Source: Burkholderiales bacterium
GTDB lineage: Bacteria > Pseudomonadota > Gammaproteobacteria > Burkholderiales > Casimicrobiaceae
DNA length: 64,000 bases
Reading direction: 5' to 3'
Assembly: GCA_020853025.1 (NCBI GenBank)
Contig: JADYZP010000009.1
Span: forward strand, 22,410-86,409
Under the pieces are notes generated by a model, which worked only from the letters and a program-made list of their open reading frames with translations, ran no database searches and was not told the DNA's origin. The translations under genes were made by a program, and so were the position numbers. This document shows, piece after piece, positions 20,021 to 28,835 of this stretch. Positions within the stretch are counted from its first letter, which is position 1; every line of letters begins with the position of its first letter.

Positions 20021-20096
20021 TGGCGCCCCGGGCAGGAATCGAACCTGCGACCCCGCCCTTAGGAGGGGCGTGCTCTATCCACTGAGCTACCGGGGC
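20021..20096 (-). tRNA. tRNA-Arg (anticodon CCT)
   Basis: A complete cloverleaf: acceptor GCCCCGG/CCGGGGC, D-arm GCTC...GAGC, anticodon stem CGCCC/GGGCG with loop CTCCTAA (anticodon CCT, reading AGG), T-stem GCAGG/CCTGC with loop TTCGATT, discriminator G and an encoded CCA. Length 76 nt. Its 3' end faces the regulator and nar/hao genes, and a partial tRNA-Arg(CCT)-like copy occurs at 5840-5883 in the same orientation, as expected if an element inserted at a tRNA-Arg 3' end. Confidence 0.97.
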
Positions 20097-20269
20097 GAAA
20101 CTAGTGCATCGAACGCGCGGGACCGGTGCGGCGGCGGCGCCCTCGCTTTCCCGCAACCGCCGTCGCGATTTTACCGGAACCTGCGTTCGTGCCTAAACTT
20201 GGGGTCCATGCTGCAATTTCGTACTTCCCGCGAGTGCGCCGCCGGCCAGGGCGACGCTGCGGCGTCCTC

Positions 20270-20995
20270 GTGATTGCCTGGCTGGGCGCGCGGTCGCCGT
20301 TCCCGCCGCTCGACGCTGCGCTGGCCGAACCGAACGGACTCCTCGCTGTCGGCGGCGACTTGTCGTGCGAACGCCTGCTTGCCGCGTACCGTGCCGGCGT
20401 GTTCCCGTGGTACTCCGAAGGCCAGCCGATCCTGTGGTGGAGTCCGAACCCAAGGATGGTGCTCTACGTCGACGAGTTCCGTGTCTCGCGGTCGCTGGCC
20501 AAGCGCGTCCACAGCGGGCGTTTCGAGCTGCGCATCGACACCGACTTCCGCGCGGTGATCGAGGCCTGCGCGGCGACATCGAGAGCAGGGCAGGGCGGGA
20601 CGTGGATCATGCCGCAAATGGTCGAAGCCTATTGCGAACTGCACCGGCTGGGGTACGCACATTCGGTCGAGAGCTTTCGCGACGGCCGGCTGGTGGGGGG
20701 GCTCTACGGACTGGCGCTCGGTCGCATGTTTTTCGGCGAATCGATGTTCGCCGCAGAAACCGACGCGTCCAAAGTCGCGCTGGTGCAGCTTGTTGCGCAT
20801 TTGCAACATCTGGGGGTATCGATGATCGACTGCCAGCAGGAGACCGCGCATCTGGCCGGGTTCGGCGCAAGACCGATTCCCCGGGATCGGTTTGCCGCCC
20901 ATCTCGCGCAGTTGATAAACTCGACCGACCCTCCCGCCGTATGGAGTTCCGGGCGACCGGAGGCGGATACCGGGGCCAGGACCGGCACGCCGTGA
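20270..20995 (+). CDS. aat: Leucyl/phenylalanyl-tRNA-protein transferase
   Basis: A 241-residue enzyme starting at GTG 20270; no ATG is available in frame before the conserved N-terminus. Signatures: [46 protein letters not shown], and [18 protein letters not shown]. It transfers Leu or Phe from aminoacyl-tRNA to proteins with N-terminal Arg or Lys, creating ClpS/ClpAP degrons. The next gene, bpt, overlaps its stop codon (GTGA), so the two branches of the N-degron pathway are translationally coupled. Confidence 0.95.
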   Translation: MIAWLGARSPFPPLDAALAEPNGLLAVGGDLSCERLLAAYRAGVFPWYSEGQPILWWSPNPRMVLYVDEFRVSRSLAKRVHSGRFELRIDTDFRAVIEACAATSRAGQGGTWIMPQMVEAYCELHRLGYAHSVESFRDGRLVGGLYGLALGRMFFGESMFAAETDASKVALVQLVAHLQHLGVSMIDCQQETAHLAGFGARPIPRDRFAAHLAQLINSTDPPAVWSSGRPEADTGARTGTP

Positions 20996-21711
20996 CCAAG
21001 CTCAACGACCTCCCGCTGACTTCGCTGCAGTTCTACGCGACGGCACCGTATCCGTGCAGCTACCTGCCGGATCGTGCGGCGCGATCGCAGGTCGCGACCC
21101 CCAGCCATTTGATCGATACCCCGGTCTATAGCGAACTCGTTCGACTGGGGTTCCGCCGTAGCGGGGCGTTCACCTATCGGCCGTATTGCGATCATTGTCG
21201 AGCCTGTGTGCCGGTACGGGTGCCGGTCGCAGCGTTCGCACCCAATCGAAGCCAGCGGCGAATCGCAAGGAATCACCGGCACTTGACAGTGGTCAGGCGT
21301 GAGCTGTCCTACGACGCCGACCATTACCGCCTGTACCTGGGCTACCAGAGATTCCGCCATCCCGGCGGCGGCATGGACCAGGACAGCCGCGAGCAGTACC
21401 AGCATTTCCTGCTGCACAGCAACGTCGCGACCGATCTCTACGAGTTCCGCGACGGCAGTGTGCTGCGAATGGTCAGCCTCGTCGACCGGCTGGTCGACGG
21501 CCTGTCGTCGGTCTACACGTTTTTCGACCCCGGTGTGCCGGGCGCCAGCTTCGGCACCTACAGCGTCATGTGGCAGATCGAGCGTTGCGCCGCGCTCGGG
21601 CTGCCGTACCTGTATCTTGGCTACTGGATCGCCGATAGCCGGAAAATGGCCTACAAGGCCGCGTTTCGCCCGGTGGAGGGGCTGACCGGGGGAGTCTGGC
21701 AACAGCTGTAA
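20992..21711 (+). CDS. bpt: Bacterial aspartate/glutamate leucyltransferase (arginyltransferase family)
   Basis: A 239-residue protein from GTG 20992. The N-terminal ATE domain shows [14 protein letters not shown] and the Cys pair [13 protein letters not shown]; the C-terminal domain shows [30 protein letters not shown] and [15 protein letters not shown]. Bacterial Bpt adds Leu to N-terminal Asp or Glu, complementing Aat. The overlap with the aat stop indicates an operon. Confidence 0.95.
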   Translation: MTKLNDLPLTSLQFYATAPYPCSYLPDRAARSQVATPSHLIDTPVYSELVRLGFRRSGAFTYRPYCDHCRACVPVRVPVAAFAPNRSQRRIARNHRHLTVVRRELSYDADHYRLYLGYQRFRHPGGGMDQDSREQYQHFLLHSNVATDLYEFRDGSVLRMVSLVDRLVDGLSSVYTFFDPGVPGASFGTYSVMWQIERCAALGLPYLYLGYWIADSRKMAYKAAFRPVEGLTGGVWQQL

Positions 21712-21955
21712 CGGCCAGAGTTACGCGGGTGGCTCGTAGACAGATCGACCCCACCGCGTTGTCGGCGCCCGCCCTATGACCCTTGGGGCCCAGTAGTCCT
21801 TGGGTGGACTGCATGGCTGCGACCTGCCGGATGTAACGCCAAAGCCGGCGGCGAGTGCATGATCCCGTGTGAGGCCATCGATCGCAGCAATGTAGTGTGC
21901 AATCTGTCCTACGCATTGGTGTCGTTAGGTGCAAAGGCTTGCGTAAGTATATGGA
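21712..21955. other. Intergenic stretch before rpfF
   Basis: About 350 bp separate bpt from rpfF. The first 240 bp hold no gene, RNA or clear terminator that I can support. The last 110 bp hold the predicted rpfF promoter and a palindrome, listed separately. Confidence 0.5.
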
Positions 21956-22002
21956 TTGTCGAAAGTCAAGGTGTGCGCTAGAGTGTGCTTGTAACGTACA
22001 AG
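21956..22002 (+). promoter_or_regulatory. Predicted rpfF promoter with overlapping palindromic operator
   Basis: TTGTCG (21956-21961) and TAGAGT (21979-21984) are separated by 17 bp. Directly downstream, spanning the expected transcription start, is CTTGTA-acg-TACAAG (21988-22002), a perfect 6-bp inverted repeat. An operator covering the start site would normally repress. The leader to the ATG at 22063 is about 70 nt. Confidence 0.45.
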
Positions 22003-22062
22003 CGCGTCAGCCAACAAGACGCGGCACTCACCTTGATCGTCCACCACTTGCCGAGGCCCATC

Positions 22063-23025
22063 ATGAATGCGATCGTTCCCGCCGCAGTACTCAATGCTCG
22101 CTGTGAAAGCGAGATCATCGAGCACTCCGACGGCGGTGCTGAATTCGTCGTCTCGCCCCAACTCACATGCCACTACGAAAAGCACGACGCAACATTGTGG
22201 TCGCGCTGGGCGCAACGAGGCATTCCCTCATTCAACCCGGAACTGCTGCATGACCTCGAACGTGCAAGCCAGTTGATCGAGGGCTATTTCTGCGGCAACG
22301 CCAATCGCTCGCTCGACTACTTGGTGCTTCGCTCCGGCGTGCCTGGAGCTTTCAGCGTCGGCGGCGACCTCGGATATTTCCAGCGCCTCATCTGTGATGG
22401 CGATCGTGCGCGACTGACCGAGTATGCGCGGGCGTCGGTCAATGTCGTCTACCGCAACTACACGGCGCATGGTTTGCGCGGGGTCACGACGATCGCATTG
22501 CTCGAAGGCGACGCGCTGGGCGGCGGGCTCGAATGCGCGCTCTCCTGCGACATCGTGATTGCCGAGCGGCACGTCAAGGCGGGCTTCCCGGAAGTGTTGT
22601 TCAACATGTTTCCCGGAATGGGCGCCCTGTCGTTTCTCTCGCGACGTGTCGGCCGCAAGGTGGCCGACGAAATGGTCCGTACGGGCCGGCAGTACAGCGC
22701 GATCGAACTGCTCGAGCTCGGTGTGATCGACGACGTCGTCGACACCGGGGATGCCGCGAGCGCCGTGCACAAACTGATGCGCCGGCGCGAGCACCAGAGA
22801 GCAGCGCATGTCGCGATGAACAGCGTCGAGCGAATGATTCGATCGGTGAGCCTGCAGGAGCTGCACGACGTCGCGAGCATCTGGGTTGATTGCGCGATGC
22901 GGCTCCAGCCTCGCAACCTCGAATGGATGCAGCGCTTGTACCAGCGGCAGCTCGCCATCTTCGGACGCTCGCTGGAGTTGGTCGCTGCCGATTCAGCCGA
23001 CGAGAATAGTGCCCTGGCTGCATGA
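22063..23025 (+). CDS. rpfF: DSF synthase RpfF (crotonase fold)
   Basis: A 320-residue crotonase-superfamily enzyme. The oxyanion-hole segment FSVGGDLGYF, EGDALGGGLECALS (Glu157) and GFPEVLFNMFPGMGA (Glu177) reproduce the RpfF signature; the two Glu residues are 20 apart, as are the catalytic Glu141/Glu161 of Xanthomonas RpfF. RpfF dehydrates 3-hydroxyacyl-ACP and releases cis-2-unsaturated fatty acids (DSF family signals). The adjacent genes for a ketoacyl synthase, acyl carrier protein and an RpfC-like kinase support the assignment. The ATG at 22063 is chosen over an upstream TTG-rich extension. Confidence 0.9.
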   Translation: MNAIVPAAVLNARCESEIIEHSDGGAEFVVSPQLTCHYEKHDATLWSRWAQRGIPSFNPELLHDLERASQLIEGYFCGNANRSLDYLVLRSGVPGAFSVGGDLGYFQRLICDGDRARLTEYARASVNVVYRNYTAHGLRGVTTIALLEGDALGGGLECALSCDIVIAERHVKAGFPEVLFNMFPGMGALSFLSRRVGRKVADEMVRTGRQYSAIELLELGVIDDVVDTGDAASAVHKLMRRREHQRAAHVAMNSVERMIRSVSLQELHDVASIWVDCAMRLQPRNLEWMQRLYQRQLAIFGRSLELVAADSADENSALAA

Positions 23026-24254
23026 CGGATCGGCGTGTCGTCATCACCGGGCTGGGCGTGGTGGCCGCGCACGGATGCAACGCCGGCGCGGTGTTCGATT
23101 CACTGCTTCGGGGCGAATCGGCCGTCGGAGAGGTTACTCTCGAATCGGCGGTCGGCAGTTTGAAGACGGTCGGTGCGACCGTCCGCGAGGAGCCATGGAA
23201 GGCTCTCGCATCCGGATTGCGTGCCACCAGCGACCGCATCAGCCTGTATGCCCTCACTGCAGCCGAGGCGGCACTGCGGGATGCACGAATCGACGCGTCC
23301 GCGGAAGATCGATCGCGCATCGGGGTCGCCGTCGGAACTTCCCTTGGCGGCGCAATCAGCCAGGAGTCGGCGTACGCCGAAATTCTCGGCAAGGGCAAGA
23401 GCCGGTTGAGCCCGTTCACGCTGGTCAAGGTGATGTACAACGGCCCCACCGCGCAGATCTGCATGCGTTACAGTCTGGGTGGACCGTCGCTCACCTACTC
23501 GACGACGTGTTCGAGTTCAGCGGTCTCGATCGGTGAGTCGATGCGGCTGATCCGCCACGGTTATGCCGACGTGATGATCGCCGGCGGCGCGGAAGCGCTG
23601 TTCGCGTTCGTTTCGATCAAGGCCTGGCAGGCGCTGCAAGTGCTGGCTCCTGCGTTATCCGGAAATGTCGGGGCCACCTGCCGTCCCTTCAGCCGCGATC
23701 GCAACGGCACGGTGCTGGGAGATGGCGCCGCCTTCGTCATTCTGGAGGATCTCGATCGGGCACGAGAACGAGGAGCGCGAATCTACGCGGAACTTGCCGG
23801 CTACGGCGTCTGCAACGACGCGCACCACATGACGCAGCCGTCAGCGGCGGAGCAGGGGCGTGCGATGCGACTCGCGCTCGACGACGCGCGCATGCCGCCG
23901 GAGTCGATCGATTACGTCAATGCCCACGGCACAGCCACTGCGTTGAATGACGTCGCCGAAACACGGGCGATAAAGGAAACCTTCGGCGATCATTCGCGGC
24001 GACTTGCCGTCAGTTCGACCAAGTCGATGCACGGGCATCTGGTCGGAGGCTCCGGGGCGCTGGAACTCGTGATCAGCACGCTGGCGCTGCAGCGCCAGTG
24101 GTTGCCTCCGACCGCCCACCTGGACGATCCCGATCCGGAATGCGACCTTGACTACGTTCCGCATCGCGGTCGCGAGGCGGTCGTTCGAGCCGCGATGTCG
24201 AACTCGTTCGCTGTTGGCGGCACTGCCGGCGTGCTGGTGATCAGGAGCGTCTAG
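23022..24254 (+). CDS. Beta-ketoacyl-ACP synthase (FabF/KAS II-like)
   Basis: A 410-residue thiolase-fold synthase. The Cys-His-His triad is present: Cys163 in YSTTCSSSAVSIG, His in NAHGTATALND, and His in STKSMHGHLVGGSGALEL. It elongates acyl-ACP with malonyl-ACP. The ATG overlaps the rpfF stop (ATGA), so it is coupled to DSF synthase rather than to a housekeeping fab operon. It ends convergently with the acyl carrier protein gene, overlapping by 4 bp. It probably supplies or shapes the chain used by RpfF, though a role in another lipid cannot be excluded. Confidence 0.9.
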   Translation: MTDRRVVITGLGVVAAHGCNAGAVFDSLLRGESAVGEVTLESAVGSLKTVGATVREEPWKALASGLRATSDRISLYALTAAEAALRDARIDASAEDRSRIGVAVGTSLGGAISQESAYAEILGKGKSRLSPFTLVKVMYNGPTAQICMRYSLGGPSLTYSTTCSSSAVSIGESMRLIRHGYADVMIAGGAEALFAFVSIKAWQALQVLAPALSGNVGATCRPFSRDRNGTVLGDGAAFVILEDLDRARERGARIYAELAGYGVCNDAHHMTQPSAAEQGRAMRLALDDARMPPESIDYVNAHGTATALNDVAETRAIKETFGDHSRRLAVSSTKSMHGHLVGGSGALELVISTLALQRQWLPPTAHLDDPDPECDLDYVPHRGREAVVRAAMSNSFAVGGTAGVLVIRSV

Positions 24255-24511
24255 GTCGCAGTGGCGCTGACGCTTCGCTCGATGACGTCGACGACGTCAC
24301 CGACGGTCTTCACTTCGAGTCCCTCGAGTGGGATGCTGACCCCAAACTCCTCCTCGGCGATGAACACGAGTTCGATCAGCGAGAAGGAATCGATCCCGAT
24401 GTCCGCCAGCCGCGCTTCCGGCGACAGCAGCGATGGGTCCACCGCTATTCTCTCGGGCGCCAGTTGCCGCAATCGGCTGAGTATGCTGTCGTGATCGATC
24501 GGTGCGCTCAT
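24251..24511 (-). CDS. Acyl carrier protein (stand-alone, DSF cluster)
   Basis: An 86-residue acidic four-helix protein with the phosphopantetheine attachment site IGIDSFSLIEL (Ser at about residue 43). It differs from housekeeping AcpP, which has DSLDTVEL. It is the last gene of the minus-strand operon, 12 bp after the RpfC-like kinase, and tail-to-tail with the ketoacyl synthase. It likely carries the acyl chain for the cluster's own synthase and RpfF. Confidence 0.9.
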   Translation of the reverse strand: MSAPIDHDSILSRLRQLAPERIAVDPSLLSPEARLADIGIDSFSLIELVFIAEEEFGVSIPLEGLEVKTVGDVVDVIERSVSATAT

Positions 24512-24523
24512 CGGTGCATTTTA

Positions 24524-27037
24524 TCATCCCGGCGAATTCGATCGAAGCATGCGACCACGCCTGTCGTGCAGCATCGCCTGCACCGTCGACTTGGTCAGCG
24601 CGTAGGTCGTCGACAACTCGGCGAGCGCTCCGGCGCAGTCCGGGTCGTTGGGGACCGCCAGGTAGCTGCGCATCGACTTGCAGTTGGCCACCAGCGCCGC
24701 CGCGCCTATCGACGCCCCGGTGCCTTCGATGATGTGCATCGCATCACGCGCTGCGCGCGCGTTCGCGCGTGAGACCGCGACGCGCAATTCGGAGATCGCG
24801 GCCTCCAGCTCGGAGAACGCCGCCGCGATGTACTGGTCGAGAAACCTGGCATCGCCGCGGGCGATGCGGCGCAATGCCGCAATGCGTTCGGCGTCGACCA
24901 GCGTCGGCGATGCCGAAGCTTCGGACCTGGTTTCGCGTGGCGGTCGTGGCAGGCGGTCGGTCCTCGTCGACGCGCCGGCGACGACGCGCTCGATGGTCGC
25001 GAGCAACGTCGACGCCGTCACCGGTTTGGTCACGAATTCGTCGGCCCCGGCTTCGATGCTTTCCTGCTTGGCGGCAGGCGTGGCGTCGGCGGACAGGATG
25101 ACGATCGGCAGTTTGGGACCGCCTATCGAGCCGGCCCGGAACAGCTTGATCACGTCCGGACCGCTCATATCCGGCATGTTGAGGTCGAGAAGGGCAAGGT
25201 CGAGGTCTCCGGCGGCCATCAGGTCGAAGGCACGGCCTCCGCAATCGGCGGTACGAACCTTGTGCCCGGCATCCTCCAGAATCCGCGACAGCAAGAGCTG
25301 GTTACTAGGATTGTCGTCCGCAAGAAGGATCGTCAGCGATCGAAGCATGCCGGAATCGGGCACGGCTCGGACATCGGCCGAGGTGGGCAATTCCAGCCGG
25401 TGCAGCAGCGCGGCCAGCGTCTCCCGCAGCAGTTCGAGCGAAGGATTGGCGGGCAGCAGTCCGGCCACACCCGCCGCGACGAGTGATGCATGCTGCAGCG
25501 GGCTGTAGTTCTCGGCCGCGACCAGCAATGGGCAGGTGGCACCGGCCGCATCGCGCAGCAGCGACTCGGCGATGAGCGCGGCGTCGCTGGCGGGCATCAG
25601 GGCAAAGGCCGCAAGGTAACGATTGGCGTCGAGATCCGCGGTTTCGGGCATCGATTCGCTGATTACGGCACCCAGGCCAAGGGCCGTGACCGACGCGACA
25701 AGCGCATCGCGCGCGGCGCCGGCCTCTCCGAGGATCAGGACATGCTGCCATGCATCCCAATCGCTGGGTTGCACGACGTCTTCGGCGCGCGCTAACGGCA
25801 GCTCGACCGAGAACGTGCTTCCCTGTCCGGGTGCGCTGACAACACCGATCCGTCCCCCCATCAGCTCGGTCAAGTCGCGGGCGATCGAAGTGCCAAGCCC
25901 CGTCCCCCCGAAACTGCGGGTCGCCGAATTGTCGACCTGCACGAAGCGCTCGAAAAGTCGTTCCTGCTGGTCGAGCGGTATGCCGATACCCGTATCGACG
26001 ACCTCGAAGCGTACGTGCGAAGGACGCGCCGGAACGACTCGAAGCGTGACGCCACCTGCGGCGGTGAACTTGAAGGCGTTGTTCAGCAGATTGCCGAGGA
26101 CATGCGAAAGATGGGTTGGATCGCCGACGACCGAGGGCGGCACGCCGGGGTCGATGTGCAGAGACCAACGCACGCCCTTCGCCACACTCTGCGGACGCAC
26201 GATCGCGCCGAGTTGCTGCACGAAGTACCAGAGATTGAAAAGCCGCCTTTCCTCCCGTTCTGCACCGGCCTCCAGCTTCGACATCTGCAGCACCGCGTCG
26301 ACCGAAGTCTTGAGCGCCTTGACTGCATTGCCCAGCATGGCGACCAGTTCACGATCATCCGCCGCCATCTTGCGGCCGTGCAGCAGGTCGTAGACCGCGA
26401 ATACACCGGTGAGCGGAGTGCGCAGTTCGTGGCTCACGTTCGCCACGAAGCGGCTCTTGGCGTTGGACAGCTGTTCGGCGGCGTCCTTCTGCGCCGTCAA
26501 CCGGTTGATCAGGACGAGAACATAGAGCGGGAGTATGGCGCCCGCGATCATCAGGCCGACGCCAATCGACCGATGCTGCTCCCAGAACGGAACGAACAGC
26601 ATCTGCAGACCGAACCCGAGTATCGACAGCCAATACGATGCAAGCAGGTAGCGCGGCCCGAAGCGGAAGCCATTGCCGATGGTGACCCAGAGGTAGACGC
26701 CGACCATCGCGACGCCGGCCTCTCCGGCCCCGGCCATGCCGAGCGTAAGCGCCGTGTTGTCGGAGACTATCGAAAGGTAGCGAAGCGCAACGACGTGTTT
26801 GCGGTCCCGGCGCAGCCACGCAATGGCACCCAGTCCGATCAGGGCATTACCGCTGCTTGCCGCCAAGCCCATGGCCAGACCCGCGGTCATGCCTTCGTTC
26901 CAGATCAGCACGCAGACGTACACGAATCCGAGCGCGCAGATGGAGACGCGCAGCCATGCCTGCTCGATGTCGGCGTTACGGTCCGTTGAACGGACCAGCC
27001 GTCGGATCTTGCGCAGGATGTCGGCAGCCAGCGTCAT
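24524..27037 (-). CDS. rpfC: RpfC-like hybrid sensor kinase (5TM-HisKA-HATPase-REC-HPt)
   Basis: An 837-residue protein. The N-terminal input region has about five membrane helices with the RpfC-like segment GNGFRFGPRYLL (residues 30-195). Then come HisKA (NVSHELRTPL), HATPase (NLLNNAFKF, DTGIGIP, GGTGLGTSIA), a divergent receiver-like region (about 440-560), a canonical receiver (ILLADDNPSNQ, LALLDLNMPDM, FVTKPV) and a C-terminal HPt domain (AMHIIEGTGASIG). This is the architecture of RpfC, the DSF receptor that also restrains RpfF. No RpfG (HD-GYP) is present in the window, so the output partner lies elsewhere. Its start abuts the hydrolase stop directly. Confidence 0.88.
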   Translation of the reverse strand: MTLAADILRKIRRLVRSTDRNADIEQAWLRVSICALGFVYVCVLIWNEGMTAGLAMGLAASSGNALIGLGAIAWLRRDRKHVVALRYLSIVSDNTALTLGMAGAGEAGVAMVGVYLWVTIGNGFRFGPRYLLASYWLSILGFGLQMLFVPFWEQHRSIGVGLMIAGAILPLYVLVLINRLTAQKDAAEQLSNAKSRFVANVSHELRTPLTGVFAVYDLLHGRKMAADDRELVAMLGNAVKALKTSVDAVLQMSKLEAGAEREERRLFNLWYFVQQLGAIVRPQSVAKGVRWSLHIDPGVPPSVVGDPTHLSHVLGNLLNNAFKFTAAGGVTLRVVPARPSHVRFEVVDTGIGIPLDQQERLFERFVQVDNSATRSFGGTGLGTSIARDLTELMGGRIGVVSAPGQGSTFSVELPLARAEDVVQPSDWDAWQHVLILGEAGAARDALVASVTALGLGAVISESMPETADLDANRYLAAFALMPASDAALIAESLLRDAAGATCPLLVAAENYSPLQHASLVAAGVAGLLPANPSLELLRETLAALLHRLELPTSADVRAVPDSGMLRSLTILLADDNPSNQLLLSRILEDAGHKVRTADCGGRAFDLMAAGDLDLALLDLNMPDMSGPDVIKLFRAGSIGGPKLPIVILSADATPAAKQESIEAGADEFVTKPVTASTLLATIERVVAGASTRTDRLPRPPRETRSEASASPTLVDAERIAALRRIARGDARFLDQYIAAAFSELEAAISELRVAVSRANARAARDAMHIIEGTGASIGAAALVANCKSMRSYLAVPNDPDCAGALAELSTTYALTKSTVQAMLHDRRGRMLRSNSPG

Positions 27038-28081
27038 CTAGAGATCGGAAGGGGTGGAAGGTTGGAATAGATTGGCAGAGTCGGTCGGTACCTGTCTATC
27101 GGTCCCCGAGCCAGAAGCCGCTCCGGGTACCCTTTTGGTACTGGTTGCGCCGGGGGTGGAGAGGGTGGCATTGCAACACGACGAAAGCAAGAGCCATGCC
27201 GAGACGCGCTCCCAGAAATACGGCCCAGTCGAGCGGCGTACGAACGCCATGTGGCCCAAGCGCTTTCGACGCAGGTCGGAGGGTCGCACCGAAGCTTGCG
27301 TCACCTTGAGGTTCGGGTACAAGGACAGGAGGCGTCGTGCGGCCGCTGGAGGCGCGAAGGCATCATCGGTAATGGAGAGCACCAAGGCGTCGGCACGCGT
27401 CTGGCCATAGCGCGCCAGGATGTGCTCAAACCTGCGCCTCTGGTCTGCAGTCCGCGCCACTGCAGGCGCACGCCGGCCGGCCCAGTCCAAGGCGAAGGCG
27501 CGCGGGAGGTCTCCTCCCAGATGCAGTGCCCGTCCGGGGAAATAGCCGACCAGCCGGGTCACGACCGGCATCATGACATGCCAGGTCAGATAGAGCAGCC
27601 AGCGCCAGCGCGTTGCGTAGTCGCGCCAATACCCGGTGTGCGGTCCCAGCAGAACAATGCGCGAAATCGCGTTGGCATCGCGCGCGGCCCCGATCAGAAG
27701 GGCTCCGAAACTATGCGCGACGACGGCTACGGGTGCGGCCGGATACGCGTGTCGGGCCGCATTCAGCGCAGCGCTGAAGTCGAGTTGCGCCCAGGATTCG
27801 ACCCCGGCATAGACCCGCTGCACCCCATCTCCGATTGATTCGCCGACGCCTCGATAGTCGAAGGTCAGTGTCGCCAAGCCCTTCTGCGCCAGGTGGCGCG
27901 CCATCGGCGCATAGAAGCGCGCAGGAATTCCGCCGCCGCAAGCGACGACCACCACCGGCGAATGCGGGGCAACGATCGTCGGGACGAACCAGCGTCCGTG
28001 AATCGGGAATCCGTCGGCAGCGACGATCTCCACCGCTCGGACCAAGGTATTGCCGGACGCCGGTGGGTCGATTGCGTTCAT
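27038..28081 (-). CDS. Alpha/beta hydrolase (COG4757-like) in the DSF cluster
   Basis: A 347-residue hydrolase. Recognisable elements: oxyanion region VVVACGGGIPARFYAPMARHLA, FDYRGVGES, the nucleophile elbow AHSFGALL, an acid in the SITDDAFAP loop, and the catalytic His in GHMAFVRR. It resembles predicted hydrolases of the COG4757 group. The last 50 residues after the expected domain end are low-complexity Ser/Thr/Pro and may reflect loss of the original stop. Between a FabZ-like gene and rpfC, it might hydrolyse acyl-ACP/CoA thioesters or turn over the fatty-acid signal; this is inference. Confidence 0.75.
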   Translation of the reverse strand: MNAIDPPASGNTLVRAVEIVAADGFPIHGRWFVPTIVAPHSPVVVVACGGGIPARFYAPMARHLAQKGLATLTFDYRGVGESIGDGVQRVYAGVESWAQLDFSAALNAARHAYPAAPVAVVAHSFGALLIGAARDANAISRIVLLGPHTGYWRDYATRWRWLLYLTWHVMMPVVTRLVGYFPGRALHLGGDLPRAFALDWAGRRAPAVARTADQRRRFEHILARYGQTRADALVLSITDDAFAPPAAARRLLSLYPNLKVTQASVRPSDLRRKRLGHMAFVRRSTGPYFWERVSAWLLLSSCCNATLSTPGATSTKRVPGAASGSGTDRQVPTDSANLFQPSTPSDL

Positions 28082-28118
28082 CGTGGGGTTGATCGCACGC
28101 GCGAATCCGGCGGCCGGC

Positions 28119-28610
28119 TCAGCTGGCTCGAGTCTGCGGCGGGTCTTCGGTCATGCTCCTGACGACCGCCGTCATGTCCGCGGTGACCACCAACGCCCCG
28201 TCCACTGCGGCAGTTCCCGTGATTTTGGCAACCCCGCGCAAAGACCGCTTCAGCGTACATTCGAGCACGACTTGCGCACCGGGCTTCACGTCTCGCTCGA
28301 ACCGGCAGTTGTCGATGCCGGCGAAGAAGACGATCGGGACTTCGACGCGGTCCATCATCCCGGAGTAATGGCACAGCACGCCGGCGGCCTGAGCCAGCGC
28401 CTCGAGCACGAGCATTTGCGGCATGACGCGCCGGTTCGTCGGCTGGCCCGCAAAGAACGATTCGTTCATGCTGACGTTCTTGATGACGCGGACCCACCGG
28501 TTGGGCTCGCAGCCCTCGATCCGGTCTATGAGCAGGAACGGATAGCGGTGCGGAATGTCCTTCAATATCTCGTTGATATCGGCGGATGGCAGGGCGACGG
28601 AGGTGGTCAT
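28119..28610 (-). CDS. FabZ-like hotdog protein lacking the catalytic His
   Basis: A 163-residue hotdog protein that begins like a 3-hydroxyacyl-ACP dehydratase (ILKDIPHRYPFLLIDR) and keeps the helix motif LEALAQAAG with Glu70. At the position of the catalytic His (GHFPG in FabZ) it reads FFAGQPTNRRVMP, so His is replaced by Gln56, and the following FPG is also lost. The Gln56-Glu70 spacing (14) equals the His-Glu spacing in FabZ, so the alignment is secure. It probably does not act as a normal dehydratase; acyl binding, thioesterase-like or altered hydratase activity are options. First gene of the minus-strand operon. ATG 28610 is chosen over a longer frame from 28709. Confidence 0.85.
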   Translation of the reverse strand: MTTSVALPSADINEILKDIPHRYPFLLIDRIEGCEPNRWVRVIKNVSMNESFFAGQPTNRRVMPQMLVLEALAQAAGVLCHYSGMMDRVEVPIVFFAGIDNCRFERDVKPGAQVVLECTLKRSLRGVAKITGTAAVDGALVVTADMTAVVRSMTEDPPQTRAS

Positions 28611-28794
28611 CGTGTACTCATGGTGTCGAAACGGGCCAAAGGCGCGTGTCGTAATCACTTCCGCGCCCGGCCTCCCGTCATTGTCCTGCAACTGGGATAT
28701 GAATCCCACCCACCGAATCGCTCCGGTGTGGCGAAGGTGACCTCGATCGGCCTCCGGTACCGGTGGTGCGCCGGACGGAACGGGGTCAAGACGT

Positions 28795-28800
28795 TATAAT
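28795..28800 (+). promoter_or_regulatory. -10 box of the etfBA promoter
   Basis: A perfect TATAAT lies 35 bp before the etfB ATG at 28836, in otherwise GC-rich DNA. No good -35 box is seen at 17 bp, so an activator may be needed. Confidence 0.5.
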
Positions 28801-28835
28801 CCGCCACTTTGCGCACCTAGCCGGATAGTGAAGCC

